Origin: Fangia hongkongensis FSC776 = DSM 21703
GTDB taxonomy: Bacteria; Pseudomonadota; Gammaproteobacteria; Francisellales; Francisellaceae
Length of the DNA: 56,233 nt
Assembly (NCBI RefSeq): GCF_000379445.1
Contig: NZ_KB902246.1
Coordinates: 1-56,233 of the forward strand
Direction of reading: 5' to 3'
Shown piece by piece: positions 44,001 to 54,589 of this stretch. Positions within the stretch are counted from its first letter, which is position 1. Each line of letters opens with the position of its first letter. The translations under genes were made by a program, and so were the position numbers. The notes beneath the pieces are model-generated. The model ran no database searches. It had not been told where the DNA came from and saw only the letters and a program-made list of their open reading frames with translations.

Positions 44001-46805
44001 ATGGCAGATTACAAAAGCACGCTTAACTTGCCAAAGACGTCTTTTTCAATGAAGGCAAACCTTGCACAAAAAGAGCCAATGCGCCTAAATGCATGGACGA
44101 AAAAAAAGCTTTATCAGCGTATTCGAGCGCATAATGAAGGACAAGAGAAATTTATTTTACATGATGGTCCTCCGTATGCTAATGGAGATATTCATGTTGG
44201 TCATGCAGTCAATAAAATTCTAAAAGACATTGTCGTTCGCTCTAAGACATTTTCAGGATATGATGCCCCTTATATCCCTGGTTGGGACTGCCATGGACTG
44301 CCGATTGAGCTTAAAGTTGAAAAAGAGATTGGCAAACCAGGGGTTGATGTTGATGCGAATGTCTTTCGTAAAGCTTGTCGAAAATACGCATTAAAACAAG
44401 TCAAGCGTCAACGTAAAGACTTTGAGCGTCTTGGCATTCTTGGACAGTGGGATGACCCATATCTCACCATGAACTTTGCTTATGAAGCGAATATGGTTAG
44501 AACCTTAGCTAAAATCATTGAAAATGGTCACCTTGCAAAAGGCTTTAAACCGGTTCATTGGTGTTGTGACTGCGGATCTGCTTTGGCTGAAGCTGAGGTG
44601 GAATATAAAAATAAGATTTCACCTGCAATTGATGTGAAATTTGCCTTAGAGAATATCAGTGCTTGGCAAGAAGCTTTTGCTGTCCATAAACTTGAAAAAC
44701 CTGCATCAATTGTCATTTGGACAACAACGCCTTGGACACTCCCAGCTAACCAAGCTATTGCCATTTCTAATGATGTTGGTTATTCCCTTGTTGATATTGG
44801 CGATGAGTATCTTATCCTTGCCTCTAACCTGATAGAAGTTATCCTTAAACGAGCGGGTGTTCATACTTATATTGTGATTGATGAAATAAAAGGTGAAAAG
44901 CTCACAGGCTTAAAAGCACACCATCCTTTTTATGATCGCATTGTTCCCATTGTACATGGTGATCATGTTACTACTGATTCAGGAACAGGTGCTGTACATA
45001 CCGCACCAGCTCACGGGGTGGAGGATTTCACACTGTCTAAAGCGCATAATCTGCCGATAGATAACCCCGTTGATAATAATGGACATTACCTTGAATCGAC
45101 ACCACTTTTTGCTGATGAGTTTGTTTTTGATGCCAATGAGCATGTCATTGAAGTATTGAAAGAAAATCATAAACTCCTTGCAATTCATAAGCTTGATCAC
45201 AGTTATCCACACTGCTGGCGCCATAAAACGCCACTTATTTTTCGTGCAACACCACAATGGTTTATTAGCATGGAGAAAAAAGGTTTACGCAATCAAGCAA
45301 TGAGCGCAATTGATACCACTGAGTGGATTCCATCTTGGGGAAAAAATCGTATTGATGCCATGATATCTGATCGCCCAGACTGGTGTATTTCACGCCAAAG
45401 AACTTGGGGTGTTCCGATTCCTTTATTTACTGATAAAAATACAGGCGCTCTTCACCCTGATACATTAGAGATTATGGAAAAAGTAGCCGCCTTGATTGAG
45501 AAAGGTGGCGTTGAGGCTTGGTTTAATGCTGATAGCAGTGATTTTATTGATGACGTCGCTAATTATGAACGCGTAACTGATACCTTAGATGTGTGGTTTG
45601 ACTCAGGCTCTACCAATGCCTGTGTGCTTGAGCATTTTAAAGATCTTCGCTTCCCTGCAGATTTATACTTAGAAGGGTCAGATCAGCATCGAGGCTGGTT
45701 CCAAACCTCACTATTAATCGCACTTGCAAGAAGAAATGAGGCGCCTTTTAAACAAGTATTAACTCACGGCTTTACCGTAGATGCTGAAGGCAAAAAAATG
45801 TCTAAATCTCTCGGAAATGTTGTCTCTCCGCAAGAGGTAGTGGACACATTGGGCGCAGATATTTTGCGATTATGGGTCGCTTCAACAGACTATCGCTCAG
45901 AGATGACCGTCTCAGATGAAATCCTCAAGCGCACAGCCGATACTTACCGCCGACTCAGAAATACCGCGCGCTTTTTGCTTTCAAACTTACAAGGCTTTAA
46001 TCCTGAGACAGATCTTGTTCCTTTCGATCAACTTATTGCCCTTGATAAATGGGCTGTTGCAAAAGCACATAATGTACAAAATAGTATTATTAAAGCGTAT
46101 GATGAGTATCAATTTCACATTGTCACCCAAAATATCCATCATTTTTGCTCAATTGAAATGGGTAGCTTCTATCTTGACATTATTAAAGATAGACAATATA
46201 CCGCTAGCACAAATGGACATCCGAGAAAATCTGCACAAAGCGCGATGTATCATATCGTTCAAGCGCTTGTACGCTGGATGAGCCCTATCTTATGCTTTAG
46301 CGCTGATGAGATATATGATGCTATTCCAGGGGAAAACGAGGAGCTTCTTTTAGAAAAATGGTACAATCAATTAGAAGATATTAACGCTTCAGATGGCTTT
46401 GATATGGCTTATTGGGAACAAATCCAGCAAGTACGCTCTGAGTGCAATAAACTCTTAGAATCAAAACGTGCAGAAGGTGAAATTGGCGCATCTTTAGAAG
46501 CTGAAATAACCCTGTATGTTAAAGATGAGCTTTATCATGCTTTGGATAAACTCAAAGATGAGCTTCGCTTTGCACTTATTGTATCAAATGCAACAATCAA
46601 GCCGTATCTTGAAGCACCTGACAGTGCAATACAAACATCTATTGACACACTGAAAGTGGATATCTCAAAAGCACAAGGTAAAAAATGTGAGCGCTGCTGG
46701 CATAGACAAGAGTCTGTTGGCGCCTCTGAGGAGCATCCAGATATTTGTTCACGTTGTATTGAAAATATTACCACTGAAAAAGGAGAGAGGCGTGAATTTG
46801 CGTAA
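44001..46805 (+). CDS. ileS: Isoleucyl-tRNA synthetase
   Basis: The 934-residue class I synthetase has HVGH in DGPPYANGDIHVGHAVN, the WDCHGLPIELKVEKE and WTTTPWTLPANQAIAI (editing domain) signatures, KMSKSLGNVVSPQ, and a C-terminal zinc site (CERCWHR ... CSRC). It charges tRNA-Ile and edits Val. This is the standard bacterial form with C-terminal zinc. It overlaps lspA by 14 bp. Confidence 0.98.
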   Translation: MADYKSTLNLPKTSFSMKANLAQKEPMRLNAWTKKKLYQRIRAHNEGQEKFILHDGPPYANGDIHVGHAVNKILKDIVVRSKTFSGYDAPYIPGWDCHGLPIELKVEKEIGKPGVDVDANVFRKACRKYALKQVKRQRKDFERLGILGQWDDPYLTMNFAYEANMVRTLAKIIENGHLAKGFKPVHWCCDCGSALAEAEVEYKNKISPAIDVKFALENISAWQEAFAVHKLEKPASIVIWTTTPWTLPANQAIAISNDVGYSLVDIGDEYLILASNLIEVILKRAGVHTYIVIDEIKGEKLTGLKAHHPFYDRIVPIVHGDHVTTDSGTGAVHTAPAHGVEDFTLSKAHNLPIDNPVDNNGHYLESTPLFADEFVFDANEHVIEVLKENHKLLAIHKLDHSYPHCWRHKTPLIFRATPQWFISMEKKGLRNQAMSAIDTTEWIPSWGKNRIDAMISDRPDWCISRQRTWGVPIPLFTDKNTGALHPDTLEIMEKVAALIEKGGVEAWFNADSSDFIDDVANYERVTDTLDVWFDSGSTNACVLEHFKDLRFPADLYLEGSDQHRGWFQTSLLIALARRNEAPFKQVLTHGFTVDAEGKKMSKSLGNVVSPQEVVDTLGADILRLWVASTDYRSEMTVSDEILKRTADTYRRLRNTARFLLSNLQGFNPETDLVPFDQLIALDKWAVAKAHNVQNSIIKAYDEYQFHIVTQNIHHFCSIEMGSFYLDIIKDRQYTASTNGHPRKSAQSAMYHIVQALVRWMSPILCFSADEIYDAIPGENEELLLEKWYNQLEDINASDGFDMAYWEQIQQVRSECNKLLESKRAEGEIGASLEAEITLYVKDELYHALDKLKDELRFALIVSNATIKPYLEAPDSAIQTSIDTLKVDISKAQGKKCERCWHRQESVGASEEHPDICSRCIENITTEKGERREFA

Positions 46806-47280
46806 TTCACAAATCCGCTGGATTATTCTTAGCTTTTGCGTTATTGCTATCGATTTATTAACAAAGTCCCTAGCAAGCAAGTATCTTATCTATGCAACGC
46901 CTGTAGAGGTATTGCCTTTTTTTAACCTGACTTTGCTTCATAACTACGGCGCAGCATTTAGCTTTTTAAGTAATGCCAATACACTATGGCAGGTGGTTTT
47001 ACTCTCCAGCATTGCCATCATTGTTGCACTTGTCATTTTTATCTGGCTTTTGCGTTTACCAAAGCAAAAAGCCAATAACCTTAATGCAGCTTCTTTAGCT
47101 TTAATCTTAGGCGGCGCAATTGGCAACTTATATGACAGGATGATTCATGGTTATGTCGTGGATTTTCTTGACTTTCATATTGCACATTACCACTGGCCTG
47201 CTTTTAATATCGCAGATAGCGCTATTTGCATCGGCGCTGTTGGTATTATTCTATTAAGCTTTGGCAAGAAGAAAGCTTAA
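46792..47280 (+). CDS. lspA: Lipoprotein signal peptidase
   Basis: With the GTG start at 46792, preceded by AAAGGAGAG, the protein is 162 residues with four membrane helices. Longer in-frame extensions run inside ileS. The catalytic Asp pair lies in GNLYDRMIHGYVVDFLDFH and NIADSAICIG. NYGAAFSFL is the conserved loop. It cleaves prolipoprotein signal peptides after lipidation. It is translationally coupled to ileS. Confidence 0.97.
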   Translation: MNLRNSQIRWIILSFCVIAIDLLTKSLASKYLIYATPVEVLPFFNLTLLHNYGAAFSFLSNANTLWQVVLLSSIAIIVALVIFIWLLRLPKQKANNLNAASLALILGGAIGNLYDRMIHGYVVDFLDFHIAHYHWPAFNIADSAICIGAVGIILLSFGKKKA

Positions 47281-47483
47281 CATCACTTCTCAGATCAAAG
47301 GATACTTTCTCTCAAGCTTTTACTTCATTTAACATAAAGCACTTTAACAATGCTATAAGTATCTTTCTAAATGATTAAAAATGTTTCAATTTATTTGTAT
47401 ATTTTGCAATTTCTATAATTTTGTCTATGGTTACTATGGGTCTTGTATCCAAACAAATGTTTAGTAACAAAGGAGAGATTCGT

Positions 47484-47708
47484 ATGAAAGGCTTAAAATG
47501 GATAGCATTACTTTTAATCATTATTGGTGGAATTAACTGGCTATTAATTGGCGTCTTTAACTTCAACTTAGTCCACTTTATTTTTGCAAAAGTCTATGTT
47601 ATTGAGCGGATTATTTATGTTATTGTTGGTATTAGCGCACTTATATGTATCCCTATGCTTAAAAGCTGTTGTGCGAAATCTTCCTCCGATACTAAAGATA
47701 AAGAATAA
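47484..47708 (+). CDS. DUF378 small membrane protein
   Basis: From the ATG at 47484 (AAAGGAGAG upstream) the protein is 74 residues with two membrane helices (WIALLLIIIGGINWLLIGVF and VIERIIYVIVGISALICI) and a short polar tail. GGINWLLIGVF-NLV matches the DUF378 family. Function unknown. A TATAAT -10-like hexamer at 47414-47419 suggests its own promoter. It ends at a strong terminator shared with acnA. Confidence 0.8.
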   Translation: MKGLKWIALLLIIIGGINWLLIGVFNFNLVHFIFAKVYVIERIIYVIVGISALICIPMLKSCCAKSSSDTKDKE

Positions 47709-47723
47709 ATAAAATAGAAACTA

Positions 47724-47751
47724 AAAAGGCCGATGATCATCGGCCTTTTTA
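47724..47751. terminator. Bidirectional intrinsic terminator between the DUF378 gene and acnA
   Basis: A fully symmetric 28-base palindrome: A5 then GGCCGATGATCATCGGCC then T5. The GC-rich stem followed by a T-run in both directions makes it suitable to end both converging transcripts. Confidence 0.9.
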
Positions 47752-47760
47752 ATGCAGCTT

Positions 47761-50451
47761 TTATGCCATCATATTTTTAAGAACAGTTTGTAAAATACCA
47801 CCGTTTTTCAAATAATCAACATCAACATCCGCATCCAGTCTTGCTAATGCTTCAAACACGGTCGTATGGCCATTATCATGCACAGCTTCAACCACCACAT
47901 TTTGACGCGGCTTAATATCATCCAGGCCTTTGATCGTAAAGCTTTCTGTACCATCAAGCCCAAGTGTTTTTGCGCTTTGTCCATCAATATACTGAAGTGG
48001 AAGCACGCCCATCCCAACTAAATTAGAGCGGTGAATACGCTCATAACTCTCAGCAATAACAGCCTTCACACCTAAAAGGAAAGTCCCCTTAGCTGCCCAG
48101 TCACGAGAGGAGCCTGTGCCATATTCTTTTCCTGCTAGAACCACAAGTGGTGTGTTTGATGCTTTGTATTTCATTGCCGCATCAAATACATATTGAATCG
48201 AGCCATCTGGATGATATTTTGTTACACCACCTTCTGTGCCCGGCGCTAACAAGTTACGAATGCGAATATTAGCAAACGTACCACGCATCATAACCTCATG
48301 ATTTCCACGTCGAGAGCCATATGAATTGAAATCTTTTTTCTCTACACCATGAGCCTTTAAATATTGACCCGCTGGATACTCCTCAGGAATAGCACCTGCT
48401 GGAGAAATATGATCTGTTGTTACAGAATCTCCCAACATTAAAAGCGTCCTAGCGCCAGTGATATCCAAAGAGCCCTTACCTGAATCTGCAAAGTTTTCAA
48501 AGAAGCTTGGACATTGGATGTAGGTTGATTTTTCATCAAACTCATATAACTTGCCTTCAGGGGCAGAGAGTTTTTGCCAATCTTCTGTTCCATCAAGCAC
48601 AGTTGCGTAAGACTTTGCGAACATTTCAGCGTTAATTACCTTAGATTGAAGCTCAGCAATATCATGCGAACTTGGCCAGATATCTTTTAAATACACATCT
48701 TCACCATGTTGATCCTGACCAATTGGATCATTTTCAGGATCAAAATCAACCGTTCCAGCAATAGCATAAGCCACAACATGAATTGGAGATGCCAAATAGT
48801 TTGCTTTCACATCTGGGTTAATTCTGCCTTCAAAGTTACGGTTTCCTGAACCAACTGAAGTCACAACCAAATCACCTTCATTAATGGCATCAATAATCGG
48901 CTGATCAAGTGGTCCTGAGTTTCCGATACAAGTTGTACAACCATAACCCACAATATCAAACTTTAATGCTTCTAGATATTTTAACAGTCCTGATTTTTCC
49001 AAGTATTGTGTTACCACTTGAGAACCGGGGGCAAGTGAGGTTTTGACATATGGTTTAACTGTAAGCCCTTTTTCAACAGCTTTTTTTGCAAGAAGCCCAG
49101 CACCCAGTAATACCGATGGGTTTGATGTATTGGTGCAAGATGTAATTGCTGCAATTGCAACACTACCGTGCGTAATATCACAATCTAAACCCTTTACCTG
49201 TACTTTTTTCTTTGTTTCTTCTTCCGTTAAGCCAAAACCATGAAGTCCCGCTTCATGTGTTAAGCATTCTTTAAATGACTTTTTCAAATCATGCATTGCC
49301 ACTCTGTCTTGTGGGCGCTTAGGGCCTGCTAGCGTTGAATCAACAGTAGACATATCAAGCTCAATAATGGTTGAATACTCAGGCTCTTCAGCACTATCAT
49401 GACGGAATAAATACTGCTCTTCATATACCTTCTTAGCTAAATCGACATATTTCGCACGGTTAGTATTTTTGAAGAACTCAAGGGTGACATCATCTACTGG
49501 GAAAAAGCCCATTGTTGCGCCATACTCTGGCGCCATATTAGCAATGGTTGCTCTATCAGGTAATGGTAAGTGTTTTAGACCTTCACCATAATATTCAACA
49601 AATTTACCAACAACACCATGTTGGCGTAGAAGCTCAGTTAAACGAAGTACAAGATCTGTTCCCGTAACGCCTTCTCTTAACTTGCCCGTTAATTTAACAC
49701 CAACAACATCTGGTAGCACCATATAATAAGGCTGACCTAACATCACAGCTTCAGCTTCAATACCGCCAACACCCCAACCCATAACGCCAACACCATTAAT
49801 CATAGTTGTATGCGAGTCGGTACCAACCAACGTATCTGGGTATGCAACCAGTTCATTATCTATGTTTTTAACCAAAATGCCCTTTGCTAAGTATTCCAAA
49901 TTCACCTGATGAATAATACCCATTCCAGGCGGGACAACCACAAAATCATCAAATGCTTTTTGTCCCCATTTCAACAAAGAATAACGCTCACCATTACGCT
50001 CAAATTCTTTTTCCACATTTTTCTTTAATGCATCTTTTGTCCCATAGTAATCAACCTGTACTGAGTGATCGATAACCATTGCAGTATCAACAAGTGGATT
50101 AATTTTATCTGCATTGCCACCAGCATCTTTAATTGCTTGGCGCATTGCTGCTAGATCAACTACCGCAGGAACACCCGTAAAATCCTGCATAACAACACGT
50201 GCTGGCATGTGCGGGACCTCTGGTCTTACTTTAGCTTTCGCATCCCAGTTTAGGACATTTTTGACATCTTCTTCTTTGACTTTATAGTTGTCGATATTAC
50301 GCAGTTGGTTTTCAACCAACACACGAATTGAATAAGGCAAACGCGTAATATCTTTACCTGTTTCAGCTGCAAGTTTTTGCAGACTGTAGGCAATATATTC
50401 TTCAGATGCACTTTGAATGACAACTTTGGAGGCTCTTTTTAAATCGCTCAT
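47761..50451 (-). CDS. acnA: Aconitate hydratase
   Basis: The 896-residue protein has the AcnA/IRP-type domain order and the 4Fe-4S ligands in [17 protein letters not shown] and [14 protein letters not shown]. The substrate-binding [21 protein letters not shown] and [16 protein letters not shown] lie in the C-terminal swivel domain. It isomerises citrate and isocitrate in the TCA cycle. Its start is preceded by AAAGGAG. It lies 105 bp downstream of prpB on the same strand. The neighbouring methylisocitrate lyase-type gene makes a role in methylcitrate metabolism possible as well. Confidence 0.95.
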   Translation of the reverse strand: MSDLKRASKVVIQSASEEYIAYSLQKLAAETGKDITRLPYSIRVLVENQLRNIDNYKVKEEDVKNVLNWDAKAKVRPEVPHMPARVVMQDFTGVPAVVDLAAMRQAIKDAGGNADKINPLVDTAMVIDHSVQVDYYGTKDALKKNVEKEFERNGERYSLLKWGQKAFDDFVVVPPGMGIIHQVNLEYLAKGILVKNIDNELVAYPDTLVGTDSHTTMINGVGVMGWGVGGIEAEAVMLGQPYYMVLPDVVGVKLTGKLREGVTGTDLVLRLTELLRQHGVVGKFVEYYGEGLKHLPLPDRATIANMAPEYGATMGFFPVDDVTLEFFKNTNRAKYVDLAKKVYEEQYLFRHDSAEEPEYSTIIELDMSTVDSTLAGPKRPQDRVAMHDLKKSFKECLTHEAGLHGFGLTEEETKKKVQVKGLDCDITHGSVAIAAITSCTNTSNPSVLLGAGLLAKKAVEKGLTVKPYVKTSLAPGSQVVTQYLEKSGLLKYLEALKFDIVGYGCTTCIGNSGPLDQPIIDAINEGDLVVTSVGSGNRNFEGRINPDVKANYLASPIHVVAYAIAGTVDFDPENDPIGQDQHGEDVYLKDIWPSSHDIAELQSKVINAEMFAKSYATVLDGTEDWQKLSAPEGKLYEFDEKSTYIQCPSFFENFADSGKGSLDITGARTLLMLGDSVTTDHISPAGAIPEEYPAGQYLKAHGVEKKDFNSYGSRRGNHEVMMRGTFANIRIRNLLAPGTEGGVTKYHPDGSIQYVFDAAMKYKASNTPLVVLAGKEYGTGSSRDWAAKGTFLLGVKAVIAESYERIHRSNLVGMGVLPLQYIDGQSAKTLGLDGTESFTIKGLDDIKPRQNVVVEAVHDNGHTTVFEALARLDADVDVDYLKNGGILQTVLKNMMA

Positions 50452-50556
50452 TCGGATTGCTCCTTTGCTATTTTGATTTGGACAATAAAACTGCCGCTAT
50501 GTTAATGGATTTCGCTCCTGTTGTACAGACTGACAAGTGAGGATAGCAAACCATTT

Positions 50557-51420
50557 TTAGGCGGTTTCTCTTTGTATGTTATCGATTATATTTTCGTATT
50601 GTTGATAATTTAATATCTCATATAACTGCTCTCGTGTTTGCATTTGATCAATAATACTTTTTTGAGAGCCTTTATTAAGAATGCTATTAATTGCGCTTTC
50701 GGCTGCCTGATTCATCATTCTTGCTAATGTTACAGGGTAAAGTGCCATGCTTATTTCTACCTCAGTCAGCTCTTTTTGACTAAAGTATGGTGTCTCACCA
50801 AACTCTGTCATATTTGCCAACACAGGTGCCTTAACTGATTGAGTAAATAACTGATACTCATCAAGTGTGTGAAGCGCTTCGATAAAAATGCCATCGGCGC
50901 CAGCTTCTAAATAAGCATTTGCCCTATCAATTGCACCATTTAGTCCTTCTTTAGAAAAACTATCTGTTCTGGCAAGAACCATAAAATCACTATCTGTTTT
51001 CGCATCAACACAAGCTTTAATGCGATTGCACATTTCAGTTACGCTAACCAGCATTTTATTGGGCCGATGTCCACAGCGCTTTTGTGTTATTTGATCTTCA
51101 ATATGAAGCCCCTTTGCTCCAGATTTGATAAGCTTTTTCACCACTCTTTGTGTTCCAAGCAAACCACCCCAGCCAGTATCGATATCAACAAGTAAAGGTA
51201 AATCACAAGCATCTGTTATCCGATCAACTTCAACTAATACATTATCAAATGAAGTCAATCCTAAATCAGGCAAGCCATACTGATTTGCCGATAAAACACC
51301 GCCTGATAGGTATATTGCTTCTCCACCCATTTTCTTTACCATCATCGCACTTAACGCTGTGGGTGTGCCAATGATAGGCAAAACTCTCTGCCTGTTATGT
51401 AGTAATGTTTTAAAATCCAT
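50557..51420 (-). CDS. prpB: Methylisocitrate lyase-type enzyme (isocitrate lyase/PEP mutase family)
   Basis: The 287-residue TIM-barrel enzyme has YLSGGVLSANQYGLPDLG, LPLLVDIDTGWGG (metal-binding Asp), GLHIEDQITQKRCGH (active-site Cys loop KRCGH) and VLARTDSFSKEGL. PrpB splits 2-methylisocitrate into pyruvate and succinate in propionate breakdown. prpC and prpD are not in the window. It precedes acnA. A GTGTA-N7-TACAC palindrome lies about 40 bp upstream of the start. Confidence 0.88.
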   Translation of the reverse strand: MDFKTLLHNRQRVLPIIGTPTALSAMMVKKMGGEAIYLSGGVLSANQYGLPDLGLTSFDNVLVEVDRITDACDLPLLVDIDTGWGGLLGTQRVVKKLIKSGAKGLHIEDQITQKRCGHRPNKMLVSVTEMCNRIKACVDAKTDSDFMVLARTDSFSKEGLNGAIDRANAYLEAGADGIFIEALHTLDEYQLFTQSVKAPVLANMTEFGETPYFSQKELTEVEISMALYPVTLARMMNQAAESAINSILNKGSQKSIIDQMQTREQLYEILNYQQYENIIDNIQRETA

Positions 51421-51457
51421 CTTATTTCTACCTCTTGAGTTTTAAGCTACGCTCATA

Positions 51458-51474
51458 GTGTACTTTGCATACAC
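51458..51474. promoter_or_regulatory. Palindromic operator candidate upstream of prpB
   Basis: GTGTATGCAAAGTACAC on the minus strand is an inverted repeat with GTGTA/TACAC arms and a 7-bp centre, about 38 bp before the prpB ATG. Position and symmetry suit a GntR- or TetR-type repressor. No regulator gene is adjacent. Confidence 0.35.
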
Positions 51475-51549
51475 AAATAACCCTAATTAGAAAAAGTATA
51501 GAATTCATTAGAAAATATATGCTATTTTATTTTCCTCTCAAAGAAACAC

Positions 51550-51578
51550 TGTAAAATACAGGCCGATATGTATATAAT
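51550..51578 (+). promoter_or_regulatory. Candidate promoter of asnS
   Basis: A perfect TATAAT (51573-51578) follows TGTAAA (51550-51555) after 17 bp. It points to asnS, 60 bp downstream. The -35 matches the consensus only at three positions. Confidence 0.4.
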
Positions 51579-51637
51579 CTCGTGACAAAATTTAAAATAA
51601 AAAGCCAATATCTCTATGGCAAATTTAGGCGATTATC

Positions 51638-53041
51638 ATGAGTAATACTTACAGTATAAAGGCATTATTTTCAACACCTGAGCTCATTGAACAAGAAGTG
51701 AGTGTACAAGGTTGGGTACGCAGCAGGCGTGATTCCAAAGCAGGAATTTCTTTTTTAGCCATTCATGATGGCTCCACTTTTGACCCTATCCAAGCTGTCA
51801 TTGATTCAAGCTTAGGCAATTATAAAGATGAGATTTTAAAACTCACAAAAGACTGTGCTGTCACAGTGACAGGCAAGCTTGTTCGCTCTCAAGGAAAAGG
51901 ACAGTCTGTTGAGATTCAGGCTCTAGCAGTCAATGTAATTGGTTGGGTAGAAGATCCTGAAACCTACCCTGTGTCACCGAAAAGACATACGATGGAGTAT
52001 CTTCGCGAACATGCACATCTTCGTGTTAGAACAAACTTGATTGGCGCTGTTGCCCGCATGCGACATACACTGGCCAATACAATTCATAACTTTTTTGATC
52101 AAGAAGGGTTTTTCTGGGTGAATACCCCTATTCTTACTTCCAATGACTGCGAAGGCGCGGGTGAGTTGTTTCGTGTATCAACCTTAGATGCACTTAAACC
52201 ACCTGTCACAGATAATGGAAAAGTTGACTATACACAGGATTTCTTTTCACAGGAGACTTTTCTAACCGTCTCTGGACAACTAAATGTTGAAACGTACTGT
52301 AGTGCACTTAGCAAAGTCTATACGTTTGGACCCACCTTTCGTGCAGAGAACTCAAATACATCTCGCCATCTGGCCGAGTTCTGGATGGTTGAACCTGAGG
52401 TTGCCTTTGCCAATTTAAATGATGATGCTGATTTAGCTGAACGCTTACTTAAATATGTTATTACTGAGGTAACAGCAAAGCGAAGTGATGATATCGCTTT
52501 TTTTAATCAGTTCGTAGAAAAAGGCCTTGTTGATAAGCTTAAAAATGTACTTGATAATAAGTTTATTCGTCTTGAATACACTGATGCCATTGAGATTCTA
52601 CAACAGGCTAAGAAAAAATTTGAGTTCCCTGTGACATGGGGGGCTGACTTACAATCAGAACATGAGCGCTTTTTATGTGAAGAGCACTTTAAATCTCCTG
52701 TGATTTTAATGAATTATCCAAAAGATATTAAAGCTTTTTACATGCGCCTAAATGATGATAATAAGACCGTTGCTGCAATGGATGTTCTTGTTCCTGGAAT
52801 TGGAGAGATTATTGGCGGCTCACAGCGTGAAGAGCGCTTAGATGTCCTTGATAATCGAATTAAAGAAACTGGCGTTGATGCGAGCTCACTGTCTTGGTAT
52901 CGTGACTTACGCCGCTATGGTAGTGTGCCACATGCAGGCTTTGGACTTGGGTTTGAGCGTCTTTTAGGGTATCTGACAGGAGTGCCTAATATTCGTGATC
53001 TTATCCCATTTCCTCGTACACCTGGCAATGCCAAATTCTAG
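51638..53041 (+). CDS. asnS: Asparaginyl-tRNA synthetase
   Basis: The 467-residue class II synthetase has an N-terminal OB-fold anticodon domain ([25 protein letters not shown]). The class II motifs are motif 2 in [21 protein letters not shown] and motif 3 in [27 protein letters not shown] and CEGAGELF fit AsnRS rather than AspRS. It charges tRNA-Asn directly. murJ starts 2 bp after its stop. Confidence 0.97.
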   Translation: MSNTYSIKALFSTPELIEQEVSVQGWVRSRRDSKAGISFLAIHDGSTFDPIQAVIDSSLGNYKDEILKLTKDCAVTVTGKLVRSQGKGQSVEIQALAVNVIGWVEDPETYPVSPKRHTMEYLREHAHLRVRTNLIGAVARMRHTLANTIHNFFDQEGFFWVNTPILTSNDCEGAGELFRVSTLDALKPPVTDNGKVDYTQDFFSQETFLTVSGQLNVETYCSALSKVYTFGPTFRAENSNTSRHLAEFWMVEPEVAFANLNDDADLAERLLKYVITEVTAKRSDDIAFFNQFVEKGLVDKLKNVLDNKFIRLEYTDAIEILQQAKKKFEFPVTWGADLQSEHERFLCEEHFKSPVILMNYPKDIKAFYMRLNDDNKTVAAMDVLVPGIGEIIGGSQREERLDVLDNRIKETGVDASSLSWYRDLRRYGSVPHAGFGLGFERLLGYLTGVPNIRDLIPFPRTPGNAKF

Positions 53042-53043
53042 GA

Positions 53044-54588
53044 ATGTCACATAGCAAAAAACTTATCAAGCCAACACTTCTTATTGGCTTTTTCACCTTA
53101 CTATCACGTATTTTAGGTTTTATTCGAGATATTCTATTTGCCAAATTTTTTGGTGCATCTGGCACAATGGAGGCATTTTTAGTCGCCTTTAGAATTCCCA
53201 ACTTTATTCGAAGGCTTTTTACCGAAGGTTCCATCGCACAAGCACTTATTCCTGAATTAAATAAAAGAAGTATAAGTCAAAAAAGGCTCAATGCTTTTAC
53301 CGCACAACTTATTGGAATCTTAGGGTTAGCCCTTTTTCTTCTTACTATTATTGGCATTGTCTTTTCTACGATACTTGTTTTGATATTTGCGCCTGGATTT
53401 GTTGAATCACCAGAGAAGTTTACTCTTGCAAATAACTTATTAAAAATCATGCTGCCATTTGTGTTTTTTATGTCCATAACATCAATATTTGCCAGCGTGC
53501 TTCAAACTTTTCAGCGCTTTTCTATCCCCGCGATCACACCAAGCATCTTGAATATTGCTATTATTACTGGACTTTATATTTCTTATTTATTTCATACCCC
53601 AATTTATGCCGTTGCTTGGTCTGTTACTTTAGCAGGAATGCTCCAATGCCTTATTCAAATCCCTTTTGTTCTTCGCCTTGGGATATCGCTGAAACCGGTT
53701 TTCAGGCGCCCTTCAAAAAAAACCAAGCGATTTTTTAAAAGCATTGCCCCTGCTATTTTTGGCGCCTCTATCGTTCAAATAAGTCTACTCCTTGATACTA
53801 TTTTTGCCTCTTTTCTAGTAACAGGGTCCTTATCTTGGCTATACTACCCTGATAGAGTCAACCAGTTCCCGCTTGGCATTTTTGGCATTGCCTTAGCAAC
53901 TGTTTTACTGCCTCACCTATCTAAAAAAATGAGTGTATCTGAGTATAATAACATCCTAAATTGGGGTATTAAGCTTGCGCTACTTTTAACCATACCGGCA
54001 GCAAGTGCGCTTTGTGTATTATCAAAACCTATTATAATTACACTTTTTTATCATGGTGAGTTTAGTTTTTTTGATGTTACGCAATCACAACGCGCAATGA
54101 TTGCCTTTGCCATTGGCCTTATTAGCTTTATTTTTATTAAAATATTTATCTCGGCTCTATATGCCAAACAAAACACTACCTCGGCAATGAAGGTAGGTTT
54201 ATTGTGTATACTGGTGAATATTATCAGCAACCTTATTCTAATTAGTCTTCTGAAATCACACGCCCTTGGCTATTTAGCCCTTGCCATTTCAACAAGCCTA
54301 ACTGCAACAATAAATGCGCTTTTGCTCCTTTGGGTTTTATGCAAAAAACATCACTTTTCTCTACATCGCTCACAAGTACTACTAATTCTCCGTATTCTCA
54401 TAGCGAGCATGATTATGTGTATTGTACTGATATTCATACAAGGGGAGATCAACTTTTGGCTATCTCATAGTACGCTTTTCAAGCTTTTGTATTTATTTGC
54501 AATAATCTTCATTGGCGCATGCATTTACTTTCTAAGCTTAATCATCCTTGGCATAAAGGTAAAAGACTTCTCCATAGCACATTCATAG
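53044..54588 (+). CDS. murJ: Lipid II flippase MurJ
   Basis: The 514-residue MOP-superfamily protein has 14 membrane helices and the MurJ signatures TLLSRILGFIRDILFAKFFG, FRIPNFIRRLFTEGSIAQALIPE and YYPDRVNQFPLGIFGIALATVLLPHLS. It flips lipid II across the inner membrane for peptidoglycan synthesis. It starts 2 bp after asnS. Its stop is one base from the stop of the convergent adhesin gene, leaving no room for a terminator between them. Confidence 0.97.
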   Translation: MSHSKKLIKPTLLIGFFTLLSRILGFIRDILFAKFFGASGTMEAFLVAFRIPNFIRRLFTEGSIAQALIPELNKRSISQKRLNAFTAQLIGILGLALFLLTIIGIVFSTILVLIFAPGFVESPEKFTLANNLLKIMLPFVFFMSITSIFASVLQTFQRFSIPAITPSILNIAIITGLYISYLFHTPIYAVAWSVTLAGMLQCLIQIPFVLRLGISLKPVFRRPSKKTKRFFKSIAPAIFGASIVQISLLLDTIFASFLVTGSLSWLYYPDRVNQFPLGIFGIALATVLLPHLSKKMSVSEYNNILNWGIKLALLLTIPAASALCVLSKPIIITLFYHGEFSFFDVTQSQRAMIAFAIGLISFIFIKIFISALYAKQNTTSAMKVGLLCILVNIISNLILISLLKSHALGYLALAISTSLTATINALLLLWVLCKKHHFSLHRSQVLLILRILIASMIMCIVLIFIQGEINFWLSHSTLFKLLYLFAIIFIGACIYFLSLIILGIKVKDFSIAHS

Positions 54589-54589
54589 T

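Noticed and set aside
46535-46810. 91-residue minus-strand open frame opposite the ileS end
   Set aside because: Shadow of ileS; no ribosome site or recognisable domain.
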